NCBI RefSeq assembly: GCF_000067045.1
Contig: NC_010125.1
Coordinates: forward strand, 3,326,001-3,390,000
Direction of reading: 5' to 3'
Origin: Gluconacetobacter diazotrophicus PA1 5
Lineage (GTDB): Bacteria > Pseudomonadota > Alphaproteobacteria > Acetobacterales > Acetobacteraceae
Length of the DNA stretch: 64,000 nt
Below the pieces are notes generated by a model. It saw only the letters and a program-made list of their open reading frames with translations, was not told the DNA's origin and made no database searches. This document shows, in pieces, positions 8,430-16,808 of the stretch (its first letter is position 1; each line of letters begins with the position of its first letter). A program made the position numbers and the translations under genes.

Positions 8430-9346
8430 CGGACACGGACAAGACGCCACGCGTCACCCTGCTGATGCGCGCCGAGGCCCTGGCCGCGCGTGGCGCGCTG
8501 GCCCTGCTGCGCCGGCTGGGACCGGTGCGGGCATCGAATGTCGGGGGGGCGGTCTGCCGCATTATTGGCCCGCGCCTGCCGGTCTCGCGCGTCGCCGATG
8601 CCAACCTGCGCCTGGCGATGCCGGAACTGGACCAGGCGGCACGGCGTGCGGTGATCCGGGATGTCTGGGACAATCTGGGTCGCACGGTGGGGGAATTCCC
8701 CCACCTGGCGGCCCTGCCCCGCGATCCCGCCTCGGGGCCGGGGTGGGATGTCGTGGGGGCCGAACACCTGGCCGCCCAGGCGGCGCGCGGCGGCCCGGTG
8801 GTCTTCATGTCCGGCCATATCGGAAACTGGGAGATGCTGCCCCCCGGGGTAGCGCATCACGGCCTGCCGTTCGCCTCGTTCTACCGCGCGGCGGGCAACC
8901 CGCTGGTCGATGCGATGATCCGCGGCCTGCGCGACGCCGCGATGGGGCAGTCGGTGCCCATGTTCGCCAAGGGCGCGCGCGGCGCGCGCGGCGCGCTGGC
9001 CCATATCGCGCGCGGCGGGCGGCTGGGCATGCTGGTGGACCAGAAGATGAATGACGGGATCGAGGCCCGGCTGTTCGGCCACCCCGCCATGACCGCCCCC
9101 GCGCTGGCCGCCATGGCCCTGCGCTATCGCTGCCCGGTCATCCCGGGCTATGTCGAACGGCTGGGCCCGGCGCGGCTGCGCATCCATGTCGAGCCGCCGA
9201 TGGACCTGCCGGACAGCGGCGACCGCCAGGCCGACATCCTGGCCCTGACCCAGGCCGTCAACGACCGGCTGGAAAGCTGGATCCGCGCCCGCCCGGGCAG
9301 TTGGCTGTGGCTGCACCGGCGCTGGCCGAAACACCTGCGGCCCTGA
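8426..9346 (+). CDS. Lipid A biosynthesis acyltransferase, LpxL/HtrB type
   Basis: A 306-residue LABLAT-family acyltransferase that would add a secondary acyl chain to Kdo2-lipid IVA. The HX4E active-site motif is in SGHIGNWEMLP. The downstream blocks SFYRAAGNPLVDAMIRGLR, KGARGARGALAHIARGG and LGMLVDQKMNDGIEARLFG are typical of the family. LpxL and LpxM types cannot be separated by eye, so no symbol is given. It overlaps lpxK by four bases (ATGA) and is the last gene of the acyltransferase-waaA-lpxK unit. Confidence 0.9.
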   Translation: MTDTDKTPRVTLLMRAEALAARGALALLRRLGPVRASNVGGAVCRIIGPRLPVSRVADANLRLAMPELDQAARRAVIRDVWDNLGRTVGEFPHLAALPRDPASGPGWDVVGAEHLAAQAARGGPVVFMSGHIGNWEMLPPGVAHHGLPFASFYRAAGNPLVDAMIRGLRDAAMGQSVPMFAKGARGARGALAHIARGGRLGMLVDQKMNDGIEARLFGHPAMTAPALAAMALRYRCPVIPGYVERLGPARLRIHVEPPMDLPDSGDRQADILALTQAVNDRLESWIRARPGSWLWLHRRWPKHLRP

Positions 9347-9648
9347 CGCCCACCCGGCGGGCACGGGGCCGCGCGGCACGGGGTTCATGTCGGCGACGCA
9401 TCAAAAACAGGCATTCACGGGCGCGGCGACGGGCCACGATACCCTGCCGTTACAATTCCAGCGCTAATTCTGAAGCAATTGCACCATTCTGTGCCCACAA
9501 TTAAGGCCTTTGCGCAACGGATCATTGCTTTTTTGCCACATCTGTAAAGATCTGCCTGTTTGTGCGGCGGCGGCGCTCAGATTCAATTTGGCAATGCCCG
9601 GCGTGGACCTTTAGCGTCTGCTTCGCCCCCTCATCCAAGGACATTCAG
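9347..9648. other. 302-bp AT-richer intergenic region before an orphan gene
   Basis: No gene is visible here. The stretch 9400-9560 is clearly richer in A and T than the rest of the window and holds small palindromes (GCAATTGC, AAGGCCTT) and a T6 run near 9530. It probably carries the promoter of the following small gene and the end of the lipid A operon transcript. I see no convincing -35/-10 pair and no strong hairpin. Confidence 0.4.
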
Positions 9649-10017
9649 ATGGCCAGAAACATGACCCTGAAGGCGAACGTCCCGACCCCGGGCCCGGCCC
9701 CTGCCAACGTCATTCCGTTGCGCGCCAGCTTCCTGCCGCGCCATCGGGAATATCTGATGCGCTGGCTGGATGCAGGGGCCTGCATGGGCCTGTGTGATGC
9801 CGATGTCTCCTCCCGGTCCGAAGACGGACCGATCGAACACGTCCTGGTCTGGGTCCGCGAAAACGCCGATCCGGCTTACCTGCTGCGGCCCGAAGGCATG
9901 AACTGGGTCCTGATCGACAATCTGCGCGATCATCGGCTGGGCACCTTTCACCGGTTCGAAGCCGCGTTGTACGCCATTCGTCCTGTCCTGGCCTGCGGTG
10001 CGACGGCGGCGGCCTGA
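9649..10017 (+). CDS. Small conserved-looking hypothetical protein (122 aa)
   Basis: Not recognised. The start ATG follows AAGGA by six bases. Upstream in-frame codons also exist, but they are Arg/Ser-rich and unlike a real N-terminus. The protein is soluble, with no signal peptide or membrane segment. A basic N-terminal tail precedes a compact domain containing HREYLMRWLDAGACMG, a VLVWVRENADPAYLLR strand-loop, and WVLIDNLRDHRLGTFHRF. It stands alone between the lipid A operon and a convergent lppC. Codon use fits the genome, so I regard it as a real gene. The function is unknown. Confidence 0.65.
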   Translation: MARNMTLKANVPTPGPAPANVIPLRASFLPRHREYLMRWLDAGACMGLCDADVSSRSEDGPIEHVLVWVRENADPAYLLRPEGMNWVLIDNLRDHRLGTFHRFEAALYAIRPVLACGATAAA

Positions 10018-10036
10018 TCGGCCGCCCCCCCTTTCC

Positions 10037-11605
10037 TCAGCTTCGCTGGTCCCGCACCAGACGCCCCGCCGCCGGACTGACGATCCGGCCGCCCCCGCCG
10101 GGCTGGATCTGGAAAATCGCCAGGTCACGCAGTGTCTGGCCATCGGGCGTCAATCCGAACACTCCGTCCACCCCTGAAAATCCATCCGGTCGCGTCAACG
10201 CCGCGATCGCGTATCCGTTCGGCTGTCCCGGCGGCCGGGCGCGGTCCAGCGCACCGACCAGCGCCGCCGAATCATAGGACAGGTCGCTCAGCGGCGTGGG
10301 CATGTGATGATACCGGGCCATGAAGATCTGGATGAACCGCTGGCGTGCGCCCGGGTCCGGCGCCGCATACCACGCCCCTTCCAGGCGCCCCAGCTTGCCG
10401 GCGAACGCCCCCCACAACCCGGTACCCAGGATGCGCACCGGCACCGACGCCTGCTGCGGCGGCGACGGGGGGGCGACGGCCGGCTGGGTGCTGACGGTCG
10501 GGGGCACGGTCAGGGCGCCGACCGGCGTATGGGCCGGGACCCCGGTCACCGCCGCGCCCGCCACCGGGGCCGCCGCCGGGGGCGTGTCCACGGTGATGGC
10601 CGGGGCCTGCGCCGCTGCCGCGGTGCCGGTCGCGGCCGGGCCGATCGCCTGCACCGCCTGCAACGCATCGATCACGCTGGCCAGTTGCAGCCCGGTATCG
10701 GCCAGCAGCAGCGCATCGAACGGCGGCGCCCCCAGTTTGGGCACGGCCGGGGCGGCGGGGGCCGTCCCCATGCCCTGTCGCGGGCGCCGGAACAGCGGGC
10801 GCCCCGGCCCCCAGCGGGTCGACCGCCGACATGTCGGGCGGCACCGGCGCCTGGGCACCGGGCTGGCGGCGGCAAGGCGCGTGTCGTAGGCGGACAGCGT
10901 CTTCAGCCACTGGGTGATGCTGGCCGGGCTGGTGGTATGATAGACGACGTCCGGCGTCGCCAGCCCCTGCGCGGCACAGACCTCCGTAGGGCCTTGCCCA
11001 TCGCCCGGCCAAGCGCCGTGTCGGGCAGGAAGGCGGCAAAATGCTGCCGTCCCTCGGCCCGCGCGGCCGTCCCCCAGCCGTTCGACCTGCTGTTCCGGCG
11101 CGATGCCCAGCGCCCACACGCCGGGGCGCCCCAGCGACAGGTCGCTGGTATAGGCCAGCATCGGGATGGACGTCGAAGCCGTGACCGCGGCCGCCTGCGT
11201 GGTCTCGGCCGCCGTCAGCGGCCCCAGGATCACGCCGTCGCCGGCGGCCACCGCCGCCTGGGCCGCGGCCCCCGCGCCCCCGGCGGCTTCGGTATCGCGG
11301 ATATCCAGCGGCGGCGCGGTGGGCGCGCCCAGTGCCAGCCGTGTCGAGGCCAGCATTTCCTGCCCCAGCCGCGCATTGCCCCCGCTCAGCGGCAGCAGCA
11401 CGCCGACCGTCCGCCCGGCGGGAACCGTGGGGGCGGGTGCCGGCGGGCCTGCGGTCACGGGGCCGGCGGGACCCGCCGCGGGACCGGCACAGGCCGCAAG
11501 CCCGGCCAGCGAGGCCGCCATCAGCAGTCCGGCCTTGCCAGACGGGCCGGGACGGGCTGACTCTGCACGCCGTTTCTGTGTCCGGATTGCGAATGACCGA
11601 CTCAT
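10037..11605 (-). CDS. LppC-family lipoprotein (penicillin-binding protein activator), with two frame excursions
   Basis: Outer-membrane lipoprotein of the LppC/LpoA family, which has a periplasmic-binding-protein fold and in E. coli activates PBP1A. The ATG at 11605 has AGGAAG just before it and leads to a lipobox (LAGLAACAG). The conserved blocks VGVLLPLSGGNARLGQEML, ILGPLTAAETTQ and, near the C-terminus, ILGTGLWGAF...GAWYAAPDP are present. Two internal stretches are out of frame with the family and then return. At about 11075-10987 another frame reads GRQHFAAFLPDTALGRAMG. At about 10860-10775 the current frame is Arg/Cys-rich whereas another frame gives a Pro/Ala linker. Each excursion needs one added and one lost base, so sequencing error or natural indels are likely. 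Confidence 0.75.
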   Translation of the reverse strand: MSRSFAIRTQKRRAESARPGPSGKAGLLMAASLAGLAACAGPAAGPAGPVTAGPPAPAPTVPAGRTVGVLLPLSGGNARLGQEMLASTRLALGAPTAPPLDIRDTEAAGGAGAAAQAAVAAGDGVILGPLTAAETTQAAAVTASTSIPMLAYTSDLSLGRPGVWALGIAPEQQVERLGDGRAGRGTAAFCRLPARHGAWPGDGQGPTEVCAAQGLATPDVVYHTTSPASITQWLKTLSAYDTRLAAASPVPRRRCRPTCRRSTRWGPGRPLFRRPRQGMGTAPAAPAVPKLGAPPFDALLLADTGLQLASVIDALQAVQAIGPAATGTAAAAQAPAITVDTPPAAAPVAGAAVTGVPAHTPVGALTVPPTVSTQPAVAPPSPPQQASVPVRILGTGLWGAFAGKLGRLEGAWYAAPDPGARQRFIQIFMARYHHMPTPLSDLSYDSAALVGALDRARPPGQPNGYAIAALTRPDGFSGVDGVFGLTPDGQTLRDLAIFQIQPGGGGRIVSPAAGRLVRDQRS

Positions 11606-12597
11606 CTTCCTCGTCCCTGCCTTTCCAAGCGCCCTCTCCCCATAGCGGAGCGGAACCCGCCCGTCATGCCCCGGACGATACGACACCCGGCGACATGGCG
11701 CCCGATGACGTGACATCCGATGACGAAACGCCCGCCCGCCCAGGCCAGGGGGGGCTGGCGCTGGTCTCCACCCCCATCGGCAACCTGGGCGATTTCAGCG
11801 ACCGGGCCGTCGCGACCCTGTCCGGGGCGGACCTCGTGCTGTGCGAGGACACGCGCGTCACCGCGCGCCTGCTGGCCTCGCGCGCCATCACCGTCCGCAC
11901 CGAACCCCTGCACGACCATAACGAGCAGCAGCGGATTCCCGCCCTGATCGCCCAGTTGGAACGCGGGCGGCGCATCGCCATCGTGTCGGATGCCGGCACG
12001 CCCCTGCTGTCCGATCCGGGCTTTCGCCTGGTGCGGGCGGCGATCGCCGCCGATATTCCGGTCACGGCCGTCCCCGGCCCCAACGCCGCGATCACCGCTC
12101 TGACCCTGTCGGGCCTGCCGCCGCATCCGTTCCTGTTCTCGGGCTTCCTGCCCCCGCGCACGGCGGCGCGGCGCGAGGCGCTGGGGCGCCTGCGCGCGGC
12201 CGAACAGGCCGGCCTGTCCGCCACCCTGATCTGGCACGAGGCCCCGCACCGGCTGGACGCCATGCTGGCGGACCTGGCCGACATCTTCGGCGCGGACCGG
12301 CCCGCCGCCGTGGCGCGCGAACTGACCAAGCGGTTCGAGGAAGTCCGGCGCGGCCCCGCCGGCACGCTGGCCGCCTGGTACGCGCAGAATGCGGCACGGG
12401 GGGAAATCACGGTCCTGCTGGGCCCGCCGGCCGAGGACGACAGCGGGGCGGACGACCTGGACAGCCGGCTGCGCGCGGCGCTGGCCAGCCTGTCGGTCAA
12501 GGACGCGGCCGCGCTGGTCGCCGGCGCCGTCAACCTGCCCCGCCGCACGGTCTATGCCCGCGCGCTGGAACTCGCCCGGGAAAGGGACCAGCCCTAG
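11593..12597 (+). CDS. rsmI: 16S rRNA (cytidine-1402-2'-O)-methyltransferase RsmI
   Basis: SAM-dependent tetrapyrrole-methylase-fold enzyme that 2'-O-methylates C1402 of 16S rRNA. The core starts at GLALVSTPIGNLGDFSDRA and includes LCEDTRVTARLL, IVSDAGTPLLSDPGF, VPGPNAAITALTLSGLP and FLFSGFLPPR. Before the core is a low-complexity, Ser/Pro/Asp-rich leader of about 55 residues. The ATG at 11593 overlaps the divergent lppC start by 13 bases. In-frame starts at 11695 (ATG) or 11710 (GTG) would avoid this and are plausible. The usual downstream gene yraN is absent; lolA lies convergently seven bases away. Confidence 0.92.
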   Translation: MTDSSSSSLPFQAPSPHSGAEPARHAPDDTTPGDMAPDDVTSDDETPARPGQGGLALVSTPIGNLGDFSDRAVATLSGADLVLCEDTRVTARLLASRAITVRTEPLHDHNEQQRIPALIAQLERGRRIAIVSDAGTPLLSDPGFRLVRAAIAADIPVTAVPGPNAAITALTLSGLPPHPFLFSGFLPPRTAARREALGRLRAAEQAGLSATLIWHEAPHRLDAMLADLADIFGADRPAAVARELTKRFEEVRRGPAGTLAAWYAQNAARGEITVLLGPPAEDDSGADDLDSRLRAALASLSVKDAAALVAGAVNLPRRTVYARALELARERDQP

Positions 12598-12604
12598 GAT
12601 ATTA

Positions 12605-13276
12605 TTATTGCTCGCCAATTTCCGTATCGAACAGCCCGTCCGGCAAGGGGCCGCCGCCCAGGCGGATATTGTACAGATCGACCCTGGTTTCCTGCCCCTG
12701 GGCATCGACGACGCTCCAGGACCGAAGGGACATCGGGCTGTCATGAAACACCAGCGTCAGGCTCCCGTCCGCCGGCGAGGCCGTCCGCACCAGCGTGACC
12801 TGCACCAACCCGTTGGAATGTGTGAACCCCGTAACGGTCACATCCCCCGAGAGTTGCAGCCCGGGCCGCAGCAGCAGCCCCAGCGGCGTCTTGTCCAGCG
12901 GCAGCGTCGTGGTCTGGCCCAACTGGCTGTCGTTGAAGACGACCTGGCCGTGATTGGCCACCAGAAGCAGCGGGCTGGGCTTGTCATATTCGAAGCGCAT
13001 CCGCCCCGGACGGCTCAGCCACGCCGTTCCGGTCGTGCGCTTGCCGTCGGGGGCCAGTTGCTGGAACTGCGCCTCCAGCGTCGTCACGCCGTTCAGGTAG
13101 TCCTGGACGCGCTGGACCCAGGCCCGGTCGGCCGGGGCCAGGGCCAGCGTCATGGCCGTGGGCGCGGGAGTCGTCACCGTCTGGGCATGGAGGGAAGCCG
13201 GCAGACAGGCAAGCCCCGCCAGCAGGGCGCATGCGACACCGGTCGGCAGGGGAAACAGGCAGTTGGGGCGGGTCAT
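12605..13276 (-). CDS. lolA: LolA-family outer-membrane lipoprotein carrier protein
   Basis: Periplasmic chaperone that accepts lipoproteins from LolCDE and delivers them to the outer membrane. The 223-residue precursor has a signal peptide (CALLAGLACLPASLHA) ending near residue 31. The mature part shows the family features VQDYLNGVTTLEAQFQQ, GTAWLSRPGRMRFEYDKP and DVYNIRLG-like DLYNIRLGGGPLPDGLF. The start is the ATG at 13276, giving the signal peptide directly. It ends convergently next to rsmI. Alphaproteobacterial LolA is weakly conserved, so the call rests on fold-level pattern and length. Confidence 0.88.
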   Translation of the reverse strand: MTRPNCLFPLPTGVACALLAGLACLPASLHAQTVTTPAPTAMTLALAPADRAWVQRVQDYLNGVTTLEAQFQQLAPDGKRTTGTAWLSRPGRMRFEYDKPSPLLLVANHGQVVFNDSQLGQTTTLPLDKTPLGLLLRPGLQLSGDVTVTGFTHSNGLVQVTLVRTASPADGSLTLVFHDSPMSLRSWSVVDAQGQETRVDLYNIRLGGGPLPDGLFDTEIGEQ

Positions 13277-13351
13277 GGGGTCCGATCGGTCGCAGCGGAA
13301 TCGTTCCCGATCTCGTTGCCCGATCATCCGGGCAAGATCAAGGCGCAGCCC

Positions 13352-14311
13352 CTACCCCGCCGAACCGATCAGGATGCCGGTCGCGAAGACCAGCGCCCCG
13401 CCAAGGACGATCTGCACCACCGCCGAGCCGAACGGCGTATCCTGGTAGCGCCAGCGCACCCACGAGATCAGGACCAGTTCCACCACCACGACCGCGACGG
13501 CCACCGTCATGGCGGCCGAAAACCGGTCGATCAGGAACGGCACGGTATGGCCGATGCCCCCCGCCGTCGTCATCAGCCCGCAGATCGCCCCGCGCAGCAC
13601 CGGCGCGCCGCGCCCGGACAGCTTGCCGTCATCCGACAGGGCTTCCGCGAACCCCATGGAAATCCCGGCCCCGACCGAGGCCGCAATGCCGACCAGAAAT
13701 GCCTCCCACGGGCGATGGGTGGCGAAGGCCGCCGCGAAGACCGGGGCCAGCGTGGACACCGACCCGTCCATCAACCCCACCAGCCCGGGCTGGATCACCT
13801 GCAGCACGAAGCGGCGGCGGGCGTTCTCGTCCTCGCCCTCGCGCTTGGTGGCAGGCAGGCGAACGCGTTCGATGGCTCCGGCCGCCTGCTCGTGCTGGTC
13901 CTCGGCCACCGCCAGGTCGCCCAGAAGCTTGCGCGTCGCGGCTTCGTTCGTGCCTAGCGCGGCCTGCCGGTAGAACCGGGCCGCCTCCAGCTCCATCTGC
14001 CGGGCATGGCCGCGCACGGCCTCGATCCCCATCCCCTGCACCTGCCAGGCCGGACGCCGCGCCGGGAACCCCGCGATATCCTGCCGGCGGATCAGCGGAA
14101 TATGCGACCCGAAGCGACGGACGTACAAGTCGATCAGGCCGCGCCTGTGCTCGTTCTCCTCGTGCACCATGTCGGTGAAGATGCGCGCGGTGTCGGGATA
14201 GTTCTCGCGCAGCGCGTACGCGAAGTCGGCATAGATCCGCGCGTCCTCCTCCTCGTTCGAAATGGCGAGAGCAAGGATTTCCTGATCACTCAGCGTCGCG
14301 AACTTGCGCAT
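13352..14311 (-). CDS. mbfA: Membrane-bound ferritin MbfA (ferritin-like domain fused to VIT1/CCC1 transporter domain)
   Basis: A 319-residue inner-membrane iron exporter. The N-terminal ferritin-like diiron domain shows EEEDARIYADFA, MVHEENEHRRGLID (ExxH) and a later AEDQHEQAAGAIERV. The C-terminal VIT1-type domain has about five membrane segments, starting with VIQPGLVGLMDGSVSTLAPVFAAAFA. In Bradyrhizobium and Agrobacterium MbfA exports iron and protects against iron and peroxide stress, and it is repressed by Irr. A GAA-N3-TTC palindrome 52 bp upstream fits such control here. I chose the ATG at 14311 giving MRKFATLSDQEIL; the longer frame starts at 14344. Confidence 0.9.
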   Translation of the reverse strand: MRKFATLSDQEILALAISNEEEDARIYADFAYALRENYPDTARIFTDMVHEENEHRRGLIDLYVRRFGSHIPLIRRQDIAGFPARRPAWQVQGMGIEAVRGHARQMELEAARFYRQAALGTNEAATRKLLGDLAVAEDQHEQAAGAIERVRLPATKREGEDENARRRFVLQVIQPGLVGLMDGSVSTLAPVFAAAFATHRPWEAFLVGIAASVGAGISMGFAEALSDDGKLSGRGAPVLRGAICGLMTTAGGIGHTVPFLIDRFSAAMTVAVAVVVVELVLISWVRWRYQDTPFGSAVVQIVLGGALVFATGILIGSAG

Positions 14312-14362
14312 CCAGCCTGTATGTCGAACATCGCTGATGCGCACAAGTCATTTCGATATCGT

Positions 14363-14375
14363 GCGAATTATTCGC
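14363..14375. promoter_or_regulatory. Irr/ICE-like palindrome upstream of mbfA
   Basis: GCGAATTATTCGC is a perfect 13-bp palindrome with the GAA-N3-TTC core of the iron control element bound by Irr in Alphaproteobacteria. It lies 52 bp before the mbfA start in an AT-rich gap between gshA and mbfA. The outer bases differ from the rhizobial consensus, so the regulator is inferred from gene identity and core symmetry. Confidence 0.5.
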
Positions 14376-14410
14376 GTTATCGAATTCAACGAAACGAAGG
14401 CCCGATACTC

Positions 14411-15823
14411 TTAAACCGCCGCTTCGCTGAAGATATGCGTGACGTCGCCTTTCCAGGCCCCGTGATAGCGTTCCAGCCACCGTTCGGCCTGCGTCGGGCC
14501 GCCGGCCGCGATCTCCTGCAGCGGGGCCAGCAGATGGCTCTCGTCACGTCCGGTCCCGTCCGTCACCGCGCGCGCGCGCAGCCCCTGCACCGCGATCTCG
14601 ACCATCCGCGCCGTCAGTTCGCGCAGCGTGCCGCCCACCCACGGCGCGTCCAGCCCCGCCCGTGGCACGGCGGCGCGCAGGGCGACGTAGTGCGCCCAAT
14701 CCTGCTCGCGCACCAGCGCGTCGGCGGCGGCCAGCGCCGCGTCGTCATACAGCAGCCCCACCCACAGGGCGGACATGGCCAGCATCATCTCGGGCGACCC
14801 GGCATCCGCCCCGCGCATTTCCAGGAACCGCTTCAGCCGCACGTCGGTGAAGGCCGTCGTCATGTGGTCCTCGAAATCGCCCACGGTGGGGGTCAGGCCC
14901 TCCAGCCCGTCCTGGCGCTCGCCCTTCATCCACGCCCGGAACGACCGCCCCGCCACGTCCAGGATGCGCCCGTCGCGCACGACGAAATACATCGGCACGT
15001 CCAGCAGCCATTCGACATAGGGCTCGAACCCGAAGGAGGGCGAGAAGAACAGGTCCGGCATGCCCGACCGCGCAGTGTCGGTATCGGTCCAGATCCGGGC
15101 ACGGTTGGACATGAACCCGTTCGGCCGCCCCTCGTGGAACGGGGAATTGGCGAACAGCGCCGTCGTCACCGGCTGCAGCGCCAGCGACACGCGCAGCTTG
15201 CGCAGCATGTCGGCTTCGGATGCGAAATCCAGGTTGACCTGCACGGTGCAGGTCCGCTGCATCATGTCCAGGCCCAGCGTGCCGACCTTGGGCATGTAGT
15301 TCCGCATGATGGCGTAGCGGCTCTTGGGCATCCACGGCATGTCGGCGCGCCGCGCCAGCGGGTGGAAGCCCAGCGGGGCGAAGCCGACCCCCAGCGACCG
15401 GGAAATCGGACGGATCGCCTCGAAATGCCGGGCCATCTCGTGCCCCGTATCGTGCAGGCTGGCCAGCGGCGCGCCCGACAGTTCGAACTGCCCCGCCGGC
15501 TCCAGCGACACCGACCCGCCGCGCTCGGGCCCGATGCCCTTCAGCCCGATCAGGTTGCCCGCATCATGGATCGCCTCCCACCGCGTGCCGCCATCCTGGC
15601 GGTTCAGGTCGGTCAGGATTTCGGCGATGCCGTCGGGGGCGTAGGGCGGCGGCATCCAGGCCGGGCGCGCCGGGCCGGCGGCGGCGGGCAGGACGAAGCC
15701 GAATTTCTCGTGCTCGGTGCCGATCCGCCACAGGCCGCGCGGCTTGCCCCCGTCCGCCAGCAGGCGGGCCAGTTGGCTGACCGATTCAATGGGGGTCGTA
15801 TCTTGCTCGCCGGGGTTCGACAT
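14411..15823 (-). CDS. gshA: Glutamate-cysteine ligase (class III, plant/alphaproteobacterial type)
   Basis: Cytoplasmic enzyme that joins glutamate and cysteine, the first step of glutathione synthesis. The 470-residue length fits the alphaproteobacterial/plant class. Visible blocks are LWRIGTEHEKFGFVL (glutamate/ATP region) at residues 26-40, SVSLEPAGQFELSGAPL, PKSRYAIMRNYMPKVG, and MMQRTCTVQVNLDF. The start ATG at 15823 gives MSNPGEQDTTPIES; the frame is open further upstream but without family similarity. It lies in line with rsmE upstream and mbfA downstream. Glutathione probably serves oxidative and acid stress defence here. Confidence 0.94.
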   Translation of the reverse strand: MSNPGEQDTTPIESVSQLARLLADGGKPRGLWRIGTEHEKFGFVLPAAAGPARPAWMPPPYAPDGIAEILTDLNRQDGGTRWEAIHDAGNLIGLKGIGPERGGSVSLEPAGQFELSGAPLASLHDTGHEMARHFEAIRPISRSLGVGFAPLGFHPLARRADMPWMPKSRYAIMRNYMPKVGTLGLDMMQRTCTVQVNLDFASEADMLRKLRVSLALQPVTTALFANSPFHEGRPNGFMSNRARIWTDTDTARSGMPDLFFSPSFGFEPYVEWLLDVPMYFVVRDGRILDVAGRSFRAWMKGERQDGLEGLTPTVGDFEDHMTTAFTDVRLKRFLEMRGADAGSPEMMLAMSALWVGLLYDDAALAAADALVREQDWAHYVALRAAVPRAGLDAPWVGGTLRELTARMVEIAVQGLRARAVTDGTGRDESHLLAPLQEIAAGGPTQAERWLERYHGAWKGDVTHIFSEAAV

Positions 15824-15908
15824 CGTTTCTGCAAAAATCCTAAAAAACGCAACGGATCGGTCAGAGGCCGTGCGGGTCGTAAGCATCAAGGCTTTTGAGG
15901 CTGCGCTC

Positions 15909-16661
15909 TCAGCGCGACCCTGCACCAGACACGCGCCGCAGGCCAGCCCCCATCAGGGACAGGCCACAGGCCACGGCCGTATCGGCCCGCAGGATCAGCC
16001 CGCCCAGCGAGATCATCCTGACAAATGGCCGTGCGCGCAACATGTTGACCTCGACATCGGAAAACCCGCCCTCCGGTCCGATCAGCAGTCCGTCGCCATC
16101 GGCGACATCCTCGATCCCCCCCGCGCCGCCGCGCCGGTCGGCGCGTTCGGCCGCCACGAACAGACGCCGTTCGGGCGGCCACTCCCCCAGCCGGTCGGCC
16201 AGGCGCCGGGGGGCGTCGATCGCGGGCACGTCCAGGCGCTCGCACTGCTCCGCCGCCTCGCCGGCAATGGTTTCCAGGCGTGCTTCGTTGACCCGGTGGG
16301 TGTTGGTCCGTTCGGTCAGGACGGGCAGGAATCGTGTGACCCCCAGTTCGGTACCCATGCGCACCACCATGTCCGTCGCATCGCGCTTCAGCGGCGCGAA
16401 CAGCAGGACCGGCCCCGCAACGGGCTCCGCCGCGCGCCGCTGCCGCAGCAGGCGCACCTGCCCCCGGTCGCGGCGCATCGCCTCGATGCGCGCCAGCCAT
16501 TCCCCGTCGCGCGGGTTGAACAGGGCGACCTCGTCCCCCACCCCCAGACGCAGCACCGTTCCCAGATAATGCGCCTGTCCCGGCGTCAGGTCCCGCACCG
16601 CGTCCGCCTCCATCGGCGGCTGCGTCGCCGGATCGGCGAACAGACGGGGACAATCCTTCAT
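15909..16661 (-). CDS. rsmE: 16S rRNA (uracil-1498-N3)-methyltransferase RsmE
   Basis: SPOUT-class methyltransferase acting on U1498 of 16S rRNA. The 250-residue protein starts at MKDCPRLFADP with a PUA-like N-terminal domain. The catalytic SPOUT domain shows PLKRDATDMVVRMGTELGVTRFLPV, the TERTNTHRVNEARLETIAGEAAEQCERL block, and LLIGPEGGFSDVEV before the SAM-binding knot (ISLGGLILRADTAV). The ATG at 16661 matches family length; upstream codons are not family-like. It is divergent from ubiA and lies 85 bp before gshA in the same direction. Confidence 0.95.
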   Translation of the reverse strand: MKDCPRLFADPATQPPMEADAVRDLTPGQAHYLGTVLRLGVGDEVALFNPRDGEWLARIEAMRRDRGQVRLLRQRRAAEPVAGPVLLFAPLKRDATDMVVRMGTELGVTRFLPVLTERTNTHRVNEARLETIAGEAAEQCERLDVPAIDAPRRLADRLGEWPPERRLFVAAERADRRGGAGGIEDVADGDGLLIGPEGGFSDVEVNMLRARPFVRMISLGGLILRADTAVACGLSLMGAGLRRVSGAGSR

Positions 16662-16808
16662 GACGGCACCACTCCACGCGACACACAACCCGGGGCCGCA
16701 GCGGGACCTCGGCTCTTGACCGCGTCCCCCCGGCGCCCCATCACACGCGGGCATAGCAGCCCCGCGCGCCGGCGTCATGGCCGGACGGCCCAAGCTGGAG
16801 AGACGAGC

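Noticed and set aside
12389-15898. Plus-strand frames of 522 and 630 codons opposite lolA, mbfA and gshA
   Set aside because: Antisense to genes with secure families; compositions are typical of GC shadows.
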